This document shows positions 44,887 to 54,536 of a stretch of DNA of 62,344 bases, piece by piece (within the stretch, counting starts at the first letter, position 1; every line of letters starts with the position of its first letter). Under the pieces are notes generated by a model. The model was not told the DNA's origin, searched no databases, and saw only the letters and a list, made by a program, of their open reading frames with translations. This DNA is from DATKZS01 sp035527835 [NCBI: bacterium] (lineage in GTDB: Bacteria; RBG-13-61-14): assembly GCA_035527835.1 (NCBI GenBank), contig DATKZS010000227.1, positions 1 through 62,344 of the forward strand, in the 5' to 3' direction. Both the position numbers and the translations under genes were made by a program.

Positions 44887-45879
44887 CTATCTTTTTGTTC
44901 TCGCCCTTTTCCGCATCATCATGCCGTCCACCTTGTCGGCCTTTTCCTCCCGGAGCTCCCGGCCGGTGAACTTGAGGAAAACGTCGTTGAGCGTCGGCCG
45001 CGAGATGCTCACCGACATCACCGTGAGCCCGCGCGACTCCTCCAGCTTAAAAGCCCGCCCCAGCATCCGCTCCGGGTCGGCCACGCTGAGCGTGATCCGG
45101 CCGTTCACCAGCGACGCCCGCGCCCGCTCGTCCTCCGTGAGCTCCAGCCCCTCCAGCAATTCCTCCGGCCGGTCGCTGGCCATGGTCACGATGCTCTGGC
45201 CCAGCCCTTGCTTGAGCTCCTCCGGGTCGCCCACCGCGATGATCCGGCCCAGGTCAATGATCGCCACGCGCGAGCACAGCCTATCCGCCTCCTCCATGTA
45301 ATGCGTGGTCAGCACGATGGTCATGCCCAGCTCCGAGCCCAGGCTCTCCAAATAGGTCCAGATATGGTCGCGGGTCTGCGGGTCAAGCCCGACGGTGGGC
45401 TCGTCCAGAAACAGCACCTCCGGCTGGTGGGTGAGGCAGCGCGCGATTTCGAGGCGTCGCCGCATCCCGCCGGAAAAGGTCTTGACCAGCTCGTGCTGCC
45501 GCGCCTTGAGCTCGATGAATTCCAGCGCCCAGTCCATGCGCGCGGCCCGGTCGCGGAGCGGGACGCCGTAAAGGGAGCAGTGCAGCTCCAGGTTCTCGCG
45601 GGCCGTGAGCCGCTCGTCCAGGCTCGGGTCCTGGAACACGATCCCGATTTTCGCGCGCACCCGGGCCTGTTCCTTCGCCACGTCCAGCCCGCAAAGCTCG
45701 GCGCGGCCCGAGGTCGGCTTCAACAGCGTGGAAAGCACCGAGATCAGCGTGGTCTTGCCCGCCCCGTTCGGGCCCAGCAGACCGAACGACTCCCCCTGCG
45801 GCACCTCCAGGTCAACCTGATCGAGCGCCGTGAGCGAGCCGTAATTCTTGGTGAGCTTCTCCGTCAAGATCGCATTCAT
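44887..45879 (-). CDS. ABC transporter ATPase, daunorubicin-resistance type
   Basis: A 330-residue ATPase. Walker A is LLGPNGAGKTTLI, the signature FSGGMRRRLEIAR, Walker B EVLFLDEPTVGLD and the H-loop TIVLTTHYMEEADRL. The C-terminal DUF4162-like extension (SVADPERMLGRAFKLEES) is typical of the DrrA family. It powers the ABC-2 permease encoded downstream. The start is placed at ATG 45879 (GAGGCGG upstream); ATG 45900 is in frame but lacks a ribosome site. Confidence 0.92.
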   Translation of the reverse strand: MNAILTEKLTKNYGSLTALDQVDLEVPQGESFGLLGPNGAGKTTLISVLSTLLKPTSGRAELCGLDVAKEQARVRAKIGIVFQDPSLDERLTARENLELHCSLYGVPLRDRAARMDWALEFIELKARQHELVKTFSGGMRRRLEIARCLTHQPEVLFLDEPTVGLDPQTRDHIWTYLESLGSELGMTIVLTTHYMEEADRLCSRVAIIDLGRIIAVGDPEELKQGLGQSIVTMASDRPEELLEGLELTEDERARASLVNGRITLSVADPERMLGRAFKLEESRGLTVMSVSISRPTLNDVFLKFTGRELREEKADKVDGMMMRKRARTKR

Positions 45880-45971
45880 TACCGCCTCAAAGTCCTTCAT
45901 GGAAGTATAGGACGGATAAGCGCGATGGCAAGTCAGCACGGGCCGAGGATCGGCAAGCACCGGGGCGAGCT

Positions 45972-46745
45972 TTATGCGTTGTCATCAGGCGGCGGCGGGA
46001 GAAGTGAGCGGAAAAGGAATTGCCTTTTGCCCCTCATCTTACGCATGAGTTTTTGCCGTTGCCACCAGGAGGGCGCGGCGGCCTTGAGCCTTTGCCGGAG
46101 CTCTTTTTTCAGGGCCTGCTCGGTGCGGTAAACGGAGCCGCCGCGGTCATGGTTGGCGACGAGCAGCCGGGTGCGCCCGTCCCATTTGGCCTGCGGCGCG
46201 CGCGTCTCGATCAGGTCCATGATCTCGAAGTAGCCGATGAAGCCGGGCCGGAACACGGTCTGGCGCGGGCCGGAGACGATGGCGGTGAACAGGTACTCGC
46301 CGTTTCCCGTGGCCAGGAAGTCGCTGAAGACGGCCTCGGCGTCGAAAAAATGGATCCGGGTCCGGGCCTGTGTTTTTCTCATGCCGGGCAGGAGCCGGAA
46401 AAAGCGCAGGAAGGGGTAATACATCTCGATGGCGTCGTCGTCCACCGTGAGCAGGGGAATGAATTGCCGGAAAAGCACCATGGCCGCGAACCCGCCGGCC
46501 AGGACATAAAGCAAGATCTGGAGCGGCGGGAAATAATCGAGCAGGGACGCGTTACAGGCGGCGAGCACTGATCCGGCGCCCCGCGCCAGGTCGCCATGCC
46601 CCCGGCAATTCAAGACCGGCCAGACGATGAACCCGGCAACCACGATGATGATGAGCAGGACGTACAAGATTATCAGGACTTGGATCATCCCCTCCCTGGT
46701 CTGGAAATTGGTTTTGAACCGTATGGGGCCATGAATCTTGCGCAT
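45972..46745 (-). CDS. Membrane protein of unknown function
   Basis: A 257-residue protein with two hydrophobic segments (VLIILYVLLIIIVVAGFIVW and LQILLYVLAGGFAAMVLF). A cytoplasmic region follows that looks like a PH-type membrane-anchored fold (LLTVDDDAIEMYYPFLRFFR), then a basic C-terminus with QRQKLMRKMRGKRQFLF. ATG 46745 is chosen; the ribosome site is weak. It lies on the same strand as, and 92 bases upstream of, the ABC ATPase gene, so it may be part of that transcript. No family is recognised. Confidence 0.7.
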   Translation of the reverse strand: MRKIHGPIRFKTNFQTREGMIQVLIILYVLLIIIVVAGFIVWPVLNCRGHGDLARGAGSVLAACNASLLDYFPPLQILLYVLAGGFAAMVLFRQFIPLLTVDDDAIEMYYPFLRFFRLLPGMRKTQARTRIHFFDAEAVFSDFLATGNGEYLFTAIVSGPRQTVFRPGFIGYFEIMDLIETRAPQAKWDGRTRLLVANHDRGGSVYRTEQALKKELRQRLKAAAPSWWQRQKLMRKMRGKRQFLFRSLLPPPPDDNA

Positions 46746-46924
46746 CGTTTTTTCCGGCCCGCCCGGCCGGGCGCGGCCCGGTAAAACCATAGATTAAAGC
46801 GGTGCGCGTGTCAACGGGGAATGAGCCGCGGGCCAGGATTCCATTGAATCATGACGTTCATGCCGTATAATTTTTAAAAGGTTCCGTGCACTCGAGAGTA
46901 GATCATCCTCTGAAGGGGTTTAAG
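46746..46924. other. Gene-free stretch
   Basis: Nothing recognisable apart from a short AT-rich run near 46866-46880 (CGTATAATTTTTAAAAGG). Confidence 0.4.
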
Positions 46925-46927
46925 AAT

Positions 46928-47203
46928 TTACACGGATGAACACGGATGGGACGGCAGCCTGCGCGCCAAAGCTGCTTCGGCGGCGGAGCGATGGCACGGA
47001 TCAGAGAAGGGCGGGAAATTTCCCGATCCGTGAGATCAGTTTCCATCCGTAAGCCCGGAAAAAAATCGCTGATCTCGATGACTTGAAGGGGTGCGATTTA
47101 ACTTGACGCCGACGGATGGGATACGGATCGCACGGATATCCTGGTCCGATCCGTGAAATCCGTTCGAATCCGCTCCATCCGTGTAAAACTCTTGGCGGTT
47201 CAT
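46928..47203. repeat. Large nested palindrome (CACGGATG word)
   Basis: The outer left arm TTTACACGGATGAACACGGA (from 46926) pairs with TCCATCCGTGTAAA (47174-47187). Inside are further CGGATGG/CCATCCG and GATCCGTGA/CACGGATC pairs near 46993-47060 and 47100-47160. The right edge ends CTTGGCGGTTCATG, a half-arm of the CGCCAAGA family. This looks like several palindromes inserted into one another. Confidence 0.65.
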
Positions 47204-47687
47204 GCTGCAAGTATCATCCACTCTAAAATGCACAGAGCTTTTTAAAACATGCGCACTTTTTTCCCGGCCCGGTGATGTGATTTTACGGGAAAAGAGAATA
47301 TCCGTGCCAAGTTAGCTCATTGGCAGCGCGGGACCGGACCATTGAATATTTTCTCAAAACCAGGCCCCGGCCGCGGTCTTGGGCCCCTAACTTGCTAAAA
47401 CTTAAGGGGTATTGGTTCTCGACCATGAAAAAACCTAGCAATAATAATGAGATCAGGGCTCCTGGGGCCGCTTTGTTTCCCGGATTCGAGCCGACAAATT
47501 TGCGCATAAGCCAATTGAAACTATGCAAATTGTACTGGCGGGCCGCTTTTCCCGGCGGTAAAATCTACGCAACTTGCTTAATAATAAAGATAAAACAATA
47601 AATTCCAGATTCGGCACGGGGTTTGCTGTGCTATTAGTTCAGATTGGCGGATTAATGAATCACAACTGCTGACAAAGGAGGCAGGAC
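47204..47687. other. Leader region of the pilY1-like gene
   Basis: A 480-base stretch with mixed composition. No convincing gene or tRNA is seen. AT-rich runs near 47575-47605 may hold the promoter of the PilY1-like gene. AAGGAGG at 47676-47682 is its ribosome site. Confidence 0.4.
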
Positions 47688-50600
47688 ATGAAAAAGATAA
47701 AGATAGTAGCAGGTCTGGGAGCGCTGGCCCTCATGGTGATCGGCTCTCAGGTGTTCGGCCAGGTTGCCGAGGCCCCGTTTTACACCCAAAAGAGGGCCCG
47801 GCCCAATGTCATGCTCCTGCTTGACAACTCCGGCAGTATGATAAGCAATAAGATTGATGTGGAAGGCGTTCTTAAAACCCGTCTTGATATCCTCAAGATC
47901 GTTCTGACCGGGGATGGCCAGCTTCAATACAAAACAACCGACAACGACCCGGTCTATATCGCTCACGGCGACACGACCACGATCGGCGGGCATTGGGTCC
48001 TGGACGATCTCATGGCCTCCCGGGTGCACGTCTACCGGGTGCGTTGGGATACGTATGGCACCGATCACTACGACGCGTACAAAGGCGGCCCTTATTTCGT
48101 GTTTTATTCCCAATACGACGCGCAGCATCCTGACACCGATGTCACGAACGCCCTGACCTTCCTCGACGCCTACGCGCGGGAGGAGGCCACAACCTGTTTC
48201 CACCGGCGCGCGACCGCGAACGTCGCTAACGACTCCACCGGCAGCGGCAACCGGGACATCTGGGAACCTTCAAGCACAAGCCCTTGCCCCAGCGGGTTGG
48301 ATTACATGTCCTTCGGCGGGGCTTTCCGCAAATATTACCGGTACGAGGAAACCGGCACGCTTTTCGGCGGGACCGTCTACGTGGTGCCCGTTTACAATGT
48401 TCCTCCCAGCTCGAGCGCGATCTGGTGGGACCCCAGCAGCCATCTCATCCCCCAGTGGCGCACCGGCCTTTGTTATTATGTCAGAGACCCCTGGAACCAA
48501 AGGGGCTGGAAAGAATGTTATAAGCCGATTGCATCCTCGGATCTCATCGTGTTTTACGCCGACCTGGGGGTCACCGATGCGGATACGATCGAGTCCAAAA
48601 AGATGACCCTGGCAGCCTGGGCCGCCGCCAACGGCAACGCGACGCACATCTGCAAAGTAGATGAGATGGAGGTCTGGGGCGACGGCCGCTACGACCTGTG
48701 GTACTTCGATACCAGTGGCAGAGCGAGGGACGACGGCAATATCGGCGTGCGGAACATTTATACGAAATGTGATGAGGGCACCGCGGGCGCCATCCCCACC
48801 AGCGCCACGATTGACGATGCAACCATTAAGGCGGAAATGGGCGCCGATTTGCCCAACGTGACGGCGGTGGACGTGGTTCCCCAGCCCGACAATATATTTG
48901 GCCCCGAGTTCATTTTTGACACCGAGGGCTATACCCGCATTGACGACTACATCTGGCAGAAGATCGGCCTCGACCCCTTGACCTTTGACGATATAGACCT
49001 TGACGACCCCAAGGGCGGCATCTTCTTCGAGCACCTCTACTATGACGACGCCAAGTACGAGGACCAGGGGATCATGGACAGATACCCCGACGTCAATTAC
49101 GGGCTCATGGTTTACGATAACACGACGACCTACAAAGTAGGCAACTATACGGAAGACCAAGAGTCCCCCAGCTGCACGGACGACGACTTCCCCGCTGACG
49201 CCTCGAGCATGTGTGTGGGAGCGAAACTGATCTGGAACCTGGATGGATGGGCCGATTTCCCGGCTTACAAAGAGACCAATTCGGTGGACCAATTGAATCT
49301 GGACCTCCAGACTATGATCAACAGCGGCGCCATTGATCCTCCCGGCAGCGGCGCTTTGACCCCCATCGCCGCGGCCTTCCACGACGCCTATCGCTATTTC
49401 TACGACGATCTTTGGAGCGGATGGGACACTACTCAGCGTCCCAAGGATAAGCTCCTTACCAGCATTACCACAAATAACCACAACATGTTCTATGACCTGA
49501 GCTGGCCCATCGCCAGCGGGAGCTTGGATGAGATTGAACATATCGTCCAGGACGACCCCTACTTCCATACCGGCGATTCCAGTGTAAAACCGTGCCGGCG
49601 CAACTTCCTGATCTTCCTGACCGACGGCGATCAGACCCAGGGCGAGAATAAGAACAATGCAATCACCTGGACTAGTAGACTGGCCAACGACGGCGGGGGC
49701 TTGGAGCCTTCCCTCACCGGGGTCAAGACCTATGTCATCGGATTCCAAGGAGTCAGTGATGCCGGACAGATTCTATTGACTGATATTGCCGAGGCCTCAG
49801 AGATGTCTGACGTGGAAGATGACATTATTACTTTTTTCTTCGCGGATAATAAGCCTCAACTCTTACAATCATTTTCCATCATCATGAACGCCATCATGCA
49901 GGGCAGTTATGCCCGCACCGCGCCCAAGGTCTCCACCTATGATAATGCGGGCATCACCAGTTACTTTGACGTCAGGCTGGATAGGCCGTTGTGGGAGGGC
50001 CACCTCATGTCATGGCAACTGGAACCCCTGCCCGGTAACACCGCGTTCAACTGGCAAGACATCGACGCGGCCGTGACCCTCAACAGCAATCACAACCGCA
50101 ACCTCTTCTTCGCGGTGGGCGACAACCCGCTGTATGTGCTGGATGACCCCTCCTCTTCCAAAAAGAAGGATTTTGATCCCACTCACATCTTGGCCCTCGA
50201 TCCTCAGCCGTTTAACCCGATTTACAATGCTTACACGAACACGGTGATAGAGAAAACGGTAGAGCTGATCAGGCATGACACGGGCGCGACCTTTGCATCC
50301 GGGGACACGGTCCCTTGGGCGCTGGGCCCGAACTTCCATTCCCAGCCCCAGCTCGTGGGCCCGCCCCGGTCCACCGAGTACTCCTTGATGCCCTATTACT
50401 CTGATTTCGTCACCGCTAATGCGAACCGGCCCAAGCTGATCTACATGGGCACCGGCTACGGCGTGCTTCACGCCTTTGACTCCAAGACCGGAAAAGAGGC
50501 CTTCGGCTACGTCCCGCAGGGCGAGATGAAGTCGCTGGTCAACTTGTACAATGGACTGCAGATTTACGGCGTGGACGGCTCGCCGGTGGTGGACGACGTT

Positions 50601-51785
50601 TTCGGCGATTTCGACTACGACACGGACACGCCCGACGTATGGAGAAGCGTGCTCATGGTCGGACTGGGAGGCGGCGGCACCGCCTATGTCGCCATGGACG
50701 TCACGGACGCCACCACCACGGATGACACCGGGGTCGAGCCGCTGTGGAACTTCCATGACCAGCAGCTCGGCTTTGCCTGGTCCGTTCCGGTCAGGGATTT
50801 CATCAAATACCCAGACCAAGACCATCAAAAGAATGTGGCCTTCTTCGGGGGCGGACTCAGCCCGGGCAACACCTCCGACGTGAGCGGCTCGTTCTACATC
50901 ATAGACTCGGTCAACGGAGATTTGCTCAAGGTCTTTGATCTCTGGGACAAGGACCAGATCAACAATACCGACTTCAACGATGACTTGGACGTGGATACCA
51001 GTGTCAAGAACTGGAACCAGGTCCCGGGCTCGCCGTCCATCATTGACGCCGACCAGGACGGATTCTATGACTGGGCCTACGTCGGCGACAACCAGGGCAG
51101 GGTCTGGAAAATGAATTTCCACGACCCGGACCCGGCCACTTGGACCCAGTGCCTGTTCTACGACGTGACCGACACCGACGTGGACGGGATCCCGGACGAA
51201 GAGACCCGGCGCCAGCCGATCTGGTACACCCCGATCCTGGTCAACGGGCCCAACGAAATGCTGTTCGTCTATTTCTCCACCGGCCACATCGAGACCGGAG
51301 ACGCCTCCCAGAGCGACTCCGACATCTATCGGCTCTATGCCTTGCTCGACAACCAGCCCGCGGCCGCGGCCGGCTGCCAGTATGCTTCCACCATACGGGA
51401 ATCGCTCACCGGCGACAGCGACAGATGGCCCAGGGCCTTTGACCCGGGCGAAAAGCTGATCGCGTCGCCCACCGTGACCCAGAGCCTGCTCATCTTCCAG
51501 ACCTGGGTGCCCAACTCCGGGATCGCCTGCTCCGAGGGCCAGATGAGGCTATGGATCGTGGACTACCTCAGCGGGGGTACGGTGTGGGATTTCGATCATG
51601 ATGGGACGACTGAGCAGTTTACGGTCATGCCGAATACCGGGACCCTGGCCATTGACGACCGCGGCGGTATCTGGACCACTTGCTTGAGCGATGATTGCAA
51701 GGGAGAGATTCAGGGTCAAGGCTCACTCGGCACTCCGCCGCCGTATGCCATGTCCTGGGGAGAAGGCATCGAGCTGCCATTCTAA
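47688..51785 (+). CDS. pilY1: PilY1/PilC-like type IV pilus tip adhesin with VWA domain
   Basis: A 1365-residue exported protein. A signal peptide covers the first 25 residues. An N-terminal von Willebrand A-like region begins RPNVMLLLDNSGSM (MIDAS DxSxS) and includes FLIFLTDGDQTQG. The C-terminal half is the PilC beta-propeller: PKLIYMGTGYGVLHAFDSKT, YGVDGSPVVDDVF, and the calcium-loop stretch DADQDGFYDWAYVGDNQGRV. A second Asp-rich loop is DTDVDGIPDEE. It would promote pilus assembly and adhesion on the cell surface. The start ATG 47688 follows AAGGAGG. No other pilus genes are present in the window. A strong terminator follows. Confidence 0.88.
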   Translation: MKKIKIVAGLGALALMVIGSQVFGQVAEAPFYTQKRARPNVMLLLDNSGSMISNKIDVEGVLKTRLDILKIVLTGDGQLQYKTTDNDPVYIAHGDTTTIGGHWVLDDLMASRVHVYRVRWDTYGTDHYDAYKGGPYFVFYSQYDAQHPDTDVTNALTFLDAYAREEATTCFHRRATANVANDSTGSGNRDIWEPSSTSPCPSGLDYMSFGGAFRKYYRYEETGTLFGGTVYVVPVYNVPPSSSAIWWDPSSHLIPQWRTGLCYYVRDPWNQRGWKECYKPIASSDLIVFYADLGVTDADTIESKKMTLAAWAAANGNATHICKVDEMEVWGDGRYDLWYFDTSGRARDDGNIGVRNIYTKCDEGTAGAIPTSATIDDATIKAEMGADLPNVTAVDVVPQPDNIFGPEFIFDTEGYTRIDDYIWQKIGLDPLTFDDIDLDDPKGGIFFEHLYYDDAKYEDQGIMDRYPDVNYGLMVYDNTTTYKVGNYTEDQESPSCTDDDFPADASSMCVGAKLIWNLDGWADFPAYKETNSVDQLNLDLQTMINSGAIDPPGSGALTPIAAAFHDAYRYFYDDLWSGWDTTQRPKDKLLTSITTNNHNMFYDLSWPIASGSLDEIEHIVQDDPYFHTGDSSVKPCRRNFLIFLTDGDQTQGENKNNAITWTSRLANDGGGLEPSLTGVKTYVIGFQGVSDAGQILLTDIAEASEMSDVEDDIITFFFADNKPQLLQSFSIIMNAIMQGSYARTAPKVSTYDNAGITSYFDVRLDRPLWEGHLMSWQLEPLPGNTAFNWQDIDAAVTLNSNHNRNLFFAVGDNPLYVLDDPSSSKKKDFDPTHILALDPQPFNPIYNAYTNTVIEKTVELIRHDTGATFASGDTVPWALGPNFHSQPQLVGPPRSTEYSLMPYYSDFVTANANRPKLIYMGTGYGVLHAFDSKTGKEAFGYVPQGEMKSLVNLYNGLQIYGVDGSPVVDDVFGDFDYDTDTPDVWRSVLMVGLGGGGTAYVAMDVTDATTTDDTGVEPLWNFHDQQLGFAWSVPVRDFIKYPDQDHQKNVAFFGGGLSPGNTSDVSGSFYIIDSVNGDLLKVFDLWDKDQINNTDFNDDLDVDTSVKNWNQVPGSPSIIDADQDGFYDWAYVGDNQGRVWKMNFHDPDPATWTQCLFYDVTDTDVDGIPDEETRRQPIWYTPILVNGPNEMLFVYFSTGHIETGDASQSDSDIYRLYALLDNQPAAAAGCQYASTIRESLTGDSDRWPRAFDPGEKLIASPTVTQSLLIFQTWVPNSGIACSEGQMRLWIVDYLSGGTVWDFDHDGTTEQFTVMPNTGTLAIDDRGGIWTTCLSDDCKGEIQGQGSLGTPPPYAMSWGEGIELPF

Positions 51786-51810
51786 CCGGAACCCCAAATA
51801 CCATCAGCCT

Positions 51811-51851
51811 CGGGGCGTGAGACTAAAAAAGTCTCACGCCCCGGGTTTTTT
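51811..51851 (+). terminator. Rho-independent terminator after pilY1
   Basis: A 13-base perfect stem, CGGGGCGTGAGAC (51811-51823) with GTCTCACGCCCCG (51831-51843), followed by GGTTTTTT. Confidence 0.92.
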
Positions 51852-51912
51852 CCCGGCCGCATACATGGCACTGGATTGAACGCGGCCATTGAACCACCAA
51901 GGGGATCATCCA

Positions 51913-52136
51913 TGATTCCCGGTTAAACGCGACCTCCGGTTTTGGAGTGCGGTGGCTTGACACCGCCTGAGGCGGATCATCCGCTTTGACGAGCCGGGAG
52001 CTTGATCCCGGCGGAGCATGGATGGACCGGAAAGGTGAAGGAGCGAGACCAACGCGCCGCCACGCCCCGTCAAGCCGGGGCTAAGAAAAGCGCAATCAAG
52101 CTTGCGCACTCCAAATCGCTTAATCGGGAATCATAG
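51913..52136. repeat. Nested palindromic element in gene-free region
   Basis: The outer inverted repeat is GATTCCCGGTTAAACGCGA (51915-51933) against TCGCTTAATCGGGAATC (52116-52132). The inner pair is TTTTGGAGTGCGGTGGCTTG (51941-51960) against AAGCTTGCGCACTCCAAA (52098-52115). Between them are smaller hairpins (CGCCTGAGGCGG, GGGAGCTTGATCCC). An inner element inserted into an older palindrome fits this nesting. The rest of 51852-52214 shows nothing else except a GGTGTCCTGGCGGTTTC half-arm near 52170. Confidence 0.7.
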
Positions 52137-52214
52137 GGGATCACGGGAAAAAGATTTTTTCTTTGTGCCCCTGGTGTCCTGGCGGTTTCTTATTGGCGGG
52201 ACCTTGCAACGGGG

Positions 52215-52679
52215 CTAAAACGAGTTGTTCCTGACGTTCTCCACCTTGACGATGGCCCAGTCTCCGGTCTTGGTTTTCTTGAAGGTCAGGCTCGGGGCCT
52301 CGGGATCGGAGTCGGAGCCGAAGGGGTAATACACCTTCCCGTCGCGGGTGGCCTCCGCCACGATCCGCGCGCTGGCCCACGCGCTATCCCCCGCCACCGT
52401 CACCTTGACGTCCGAAACCTTGATCCGAATCTCGTCCACCCGGTCCAGCGAGCCCTTGATCATACCGTAGATCATGAACTTGGTGTTGCCGTCACGGTCG
52501 GAGTAATCGTTCGAAAAATGCCCGATGACCCCGTCCGCGCTCTTCTTCTCCGCGGCCTGCCGCATCTCCTCGATGACCGCGGCGATCCTTTTCTCGTCGT
52601 CCTGGAACAGGCGCCGGTGGAAGCACCACGCGGTCAGCACCAGGCAGGCGGCCGCGAGGACGACCAGGAACTTTCTCAT
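52215..52679 (-). CDS. Small exported protein of unknown function (SnoaL/NTF2-like fold possible)
   Basis: A 154-residue protein with an N-terminal signal or anchor (FLVVLAAACLVLTAWCF). Its soluble part starts RIAAVIEEMRQAAEKKSADG and ends with alternating strands (WASARIVAEATRDGKVYYPF, SLTFKKTKTGDWAIVKVENV). The pattern resembles NTF2/SnoaL-like domains, but I do not recognise the family. ATG 52679 overlaps the HNH gene stop (ATGA on the minus strand), so it is translated after it in one operon. Confidence 0.7.
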   Translation of the reverse strand: MRKFLVVLAAACLVLTAWCFHRRLFQDDEKRIAAVIEEMRQAAEKKSADGVIGHFSNDYSDRDGNTKFMIYGMIKGSLDRVDEIRIKVSDVKVTVAGDSAWASARIVAEATRDGKVYYPFGSDSDPEAPSLTFKKTKTGDWAIVKVENVRNNSF

Positions 52680-53272
52680 TCCACGAGTTCCGCGTTCCAG
52701 TAGGACACGTCAATGAAGTTGAGGAAGGGCACCCACTCCTTGTACTGCCGCGAGTCGAACTTGAAGCCCATGTTCGGGGTCCAGCGCGGACGGGACGGCC
52801 TCTTGACCAGGCGCACGCCGGCCTCGTCCGGTGTCCGCCCGCCCTTTCTCCGGTTGCATTCCAGGCAGGAGCAGACAACGTTCTCCCACACCGACGTCCC
52901 CCCCCGCGACCGCGGCACCACGTGGTCAATGTTCAGCTCGCGCCGCGGCAGGCTCCGGCCGCAATACTGGCACGTGTTCCGGTCACGGAGGAAGATGTTG
53001 AGCCGCGAGAAGCGGACGTGGCGCTTGGGGATGCGGTCGTAGGTGATGAGCAGGATCACGCGAGGAATCTTGATCGCCCCGTGAACCAGACCGATCTGGG
53101 CGTCGCCCGCCTTCGGCTTCAACTGGCTCCAGTCATCGAAATTGAAAACCTCGTACTGCTCGTTGACGGCCTTGGCAACCCCCTGATACAACATGGTCAG
53201 GGCCCGACGCACCGTCGTGATGTGCACCGGCATGAATGACCTGTTTACTACCAGCACGCTCGAGCTGAGCAT
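52676..53272 (-). CDS. HNH endonuclease family protein
   Basis: A 198-residue protein. The N-terminal LVVNRSFMPVHITTVRRAL and the central HNH core NTCQYCGRSLPRRELNIDHV, continuing VPRSRGGTSVWENVV and CLECNRRKGGRTPDEAG, give two CxxC zinc ligands, the catalytic DH and the final Asn. This stand-alone HNH family is widespread and mostly uncharacterised; DNA cleavage or repair is likely, but the substrate is unknown. The start ATG 53272 follows GGGGAGG on the minus strand. It is coupled to the small exported protein downstream. Confidence 0.88.
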   Translation of the reverse strand: MLSSSVLVVNRSFMPVHITTVRRALTMLYQGVAKAVNEQYEVFNFDDWSQLKPKAGDAQIGLVHGAIKIPRVILLITYDRIPKRHVRFSRLNIFLRDRNTCQYCGRSLPRRELNIDHVVPRSRGGTSVWENVVCSCLECNRRKGGRTPDEAGVRLVKRPSRPRWTPNMGFKFDSRQYKEWVPFLNFIDVSYWNAELVE

Positions 53273-53336
53273 TTGCCAAAACCTCCCCGAGGGTTAAAGG
53301 TTTAGGGGCCGCGGGTATCCTTTCGTATCCTCTATT

Positions 53337-54536
53337 TTATTCCGCGGTGGCGCCGAGTTCCAGTCCGGCCGGAACATCGGCCGTCGAACCCGATCCCGGA
53401 CCAGCCGTCGAACCCGCCGCCGGACCAGCCGCCGGACCAGCCTGCTCCTTCATCTCCATTTCCTTGACCGATTCAGCCAGACGCGCCTGGTATTCCGCCG
53501 CCGCCTTCTCGTCCTTGAGAGCCTTCGTCAGACGAACCAGGACACTCAGCGTCTGCGCGTTCTTGGGCGCCAGCGCCAGCGCGCGCTCCATGTAAAGACG
53601 CGCCGAACCCAGGTCATGGTCCTTCACCTCCGCCGCCTCCGCCAGCTTGTCGTACGCCATGATCTTCCAACGGTACTGCGAGATGTCACCCTTCTGGTTC
53701 CGGCTAACCGTCTCCTGGAACTGCTGCAACGCCTCCGTGGTCTTGCCGTCGTGAAGATACACTATCCCCAGCGAGCAATAACCCGCAAGGTCCCCCGGAA
53801 CCAGCCGCTGATACGTCTGCAGCGCCGCGATCGCCTGCTCATAGTTCCGGCTGATCAACTCCTTATTCTGCTCCAGCTTCGACGGGTCCCTCATCGCCTC
53901 CAACATCAGCTTGTCGCCGGCCGTCTGGTACGCGCTCGCCAGGTTGAAATAAGTCTTGCCCAGGTCGGGATTCACGGCCCGCGCCCGGCTCAGGACCTCG
54001 ATCGCCTTGGCCGGGTCCAGCGCCAGGTAGATCGAGCCCTGGACGTAAAGGTTCTCCGCGGAGTCAGGGGCGATCTTCAACGCCAGCTCGATCACGTCAA
54101 GCGCGTAACGGGTCTGCACCTCCCCCGTCGCCGGGTCGCGGTGGTGACGGTAAAGGTCGGCCATCGCCCTGTATCCCGCGTCAACCTCCGGGTCAAGACG
54201 AACCGCCCGCTGAGCCTGCGAGTAAGCCTCCTGGAACAACTGCTCCGGGATCATGAAGCTGTACCACATGCTCATCGTCTCCGACCACGCCGCCAAAGCC
54301 TCCGGGTAATCGTCCCAGTAAGCCATCGCGTCCTTGAAAAGCTGCTGCGCCTGGTCGTAGTTGTTAGGGTCGCAAGTCAAAAACAACCGCCGCCCCTCCG
54401 CGTACTTCTCCCGGGCCTTCGCCTTCAAAGGGTCAGCCTCATCGCCCGGCTTATCGCCCTCGCACCTGCTCCCCACCAAACCGGCCGCCAAAGCAGCCAG
54501 CGCCACCAAAACAACTATCTTCCTTAGCCTGCCCAA
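53337..54536 (-). CDS. Exported TPR-repeat protein
   Basis: A 399-residue protein with a signal stretch (KIVVLVALAALAAGLVGSRC) whose Cys could be lipidated, though the lipobox is poor. Many TPR units follow (YDQAQQLFKDAMAYWDDYPE, AIEVLSRARAVNPDLGKTYF, LYMERALALAPKNAQTLSVL). The tail is low-complexity, with Ala/Gly/Pro/Thr repeats from about residue 365. Start: TTG 54536, 7 bases after GAGAGG; a TTG at 54575 is in frame but has no ribosome site. It probably serves as a periplasmic or outer-membrane scaffold. The tracrRNA terminator lies upstream. Confidence 0.75.
   Translation of the reverse strand: MGRLRKIVVLVALAALAAGLVGSRCEGDKPGDEADPLKAKAREKYAEGRRLFLTCDPNNYDQAQQLFKDAMAYWDDYPEALAAWSETMSMWYSFMIPEQLFQEAYSQAQRAVRLDPEVDAGYRAMADLYRHHRDPATGEVQTRYALDVIELALKIAPDSAENLYVQGSIYLALDPAKAIEVLSRARAVNPDLGKTYFNLASAYQTAGDKLMLEAMRDPSKLEQNKELISRNYEQAIAALQTYQRLVPGDLAGYCSLGIVYLHDGKTTEALQQFQETVSRNQKGDISQYRWKIMAYDKLAEAAEVKDHDLGSARLYMERALALAPKNAQTLSVLVRLTKALKDEKAAAEYQARLAESVKEMEMKEQAGPAAGPAAGSTAGPGSGSTADVPAGLELGATAE

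Noticed and set aside
47304-47380. tRNA-like stretch with TTAGCTCATTGGCAGCGC resembling a D-arm
   Set aside because: No matching acceptor stem, anticodon arm or TTCRANNC arm follows at the right distance, so it is at most a chance resemblance or remnant.
47204-47687. Riboswitch (for example cyclic-di-GMP type) upstream of the PilY1-like gene
   Set aside because: The expected conserved core was not found; only AT-rich sequence and a ribosome site are seen.
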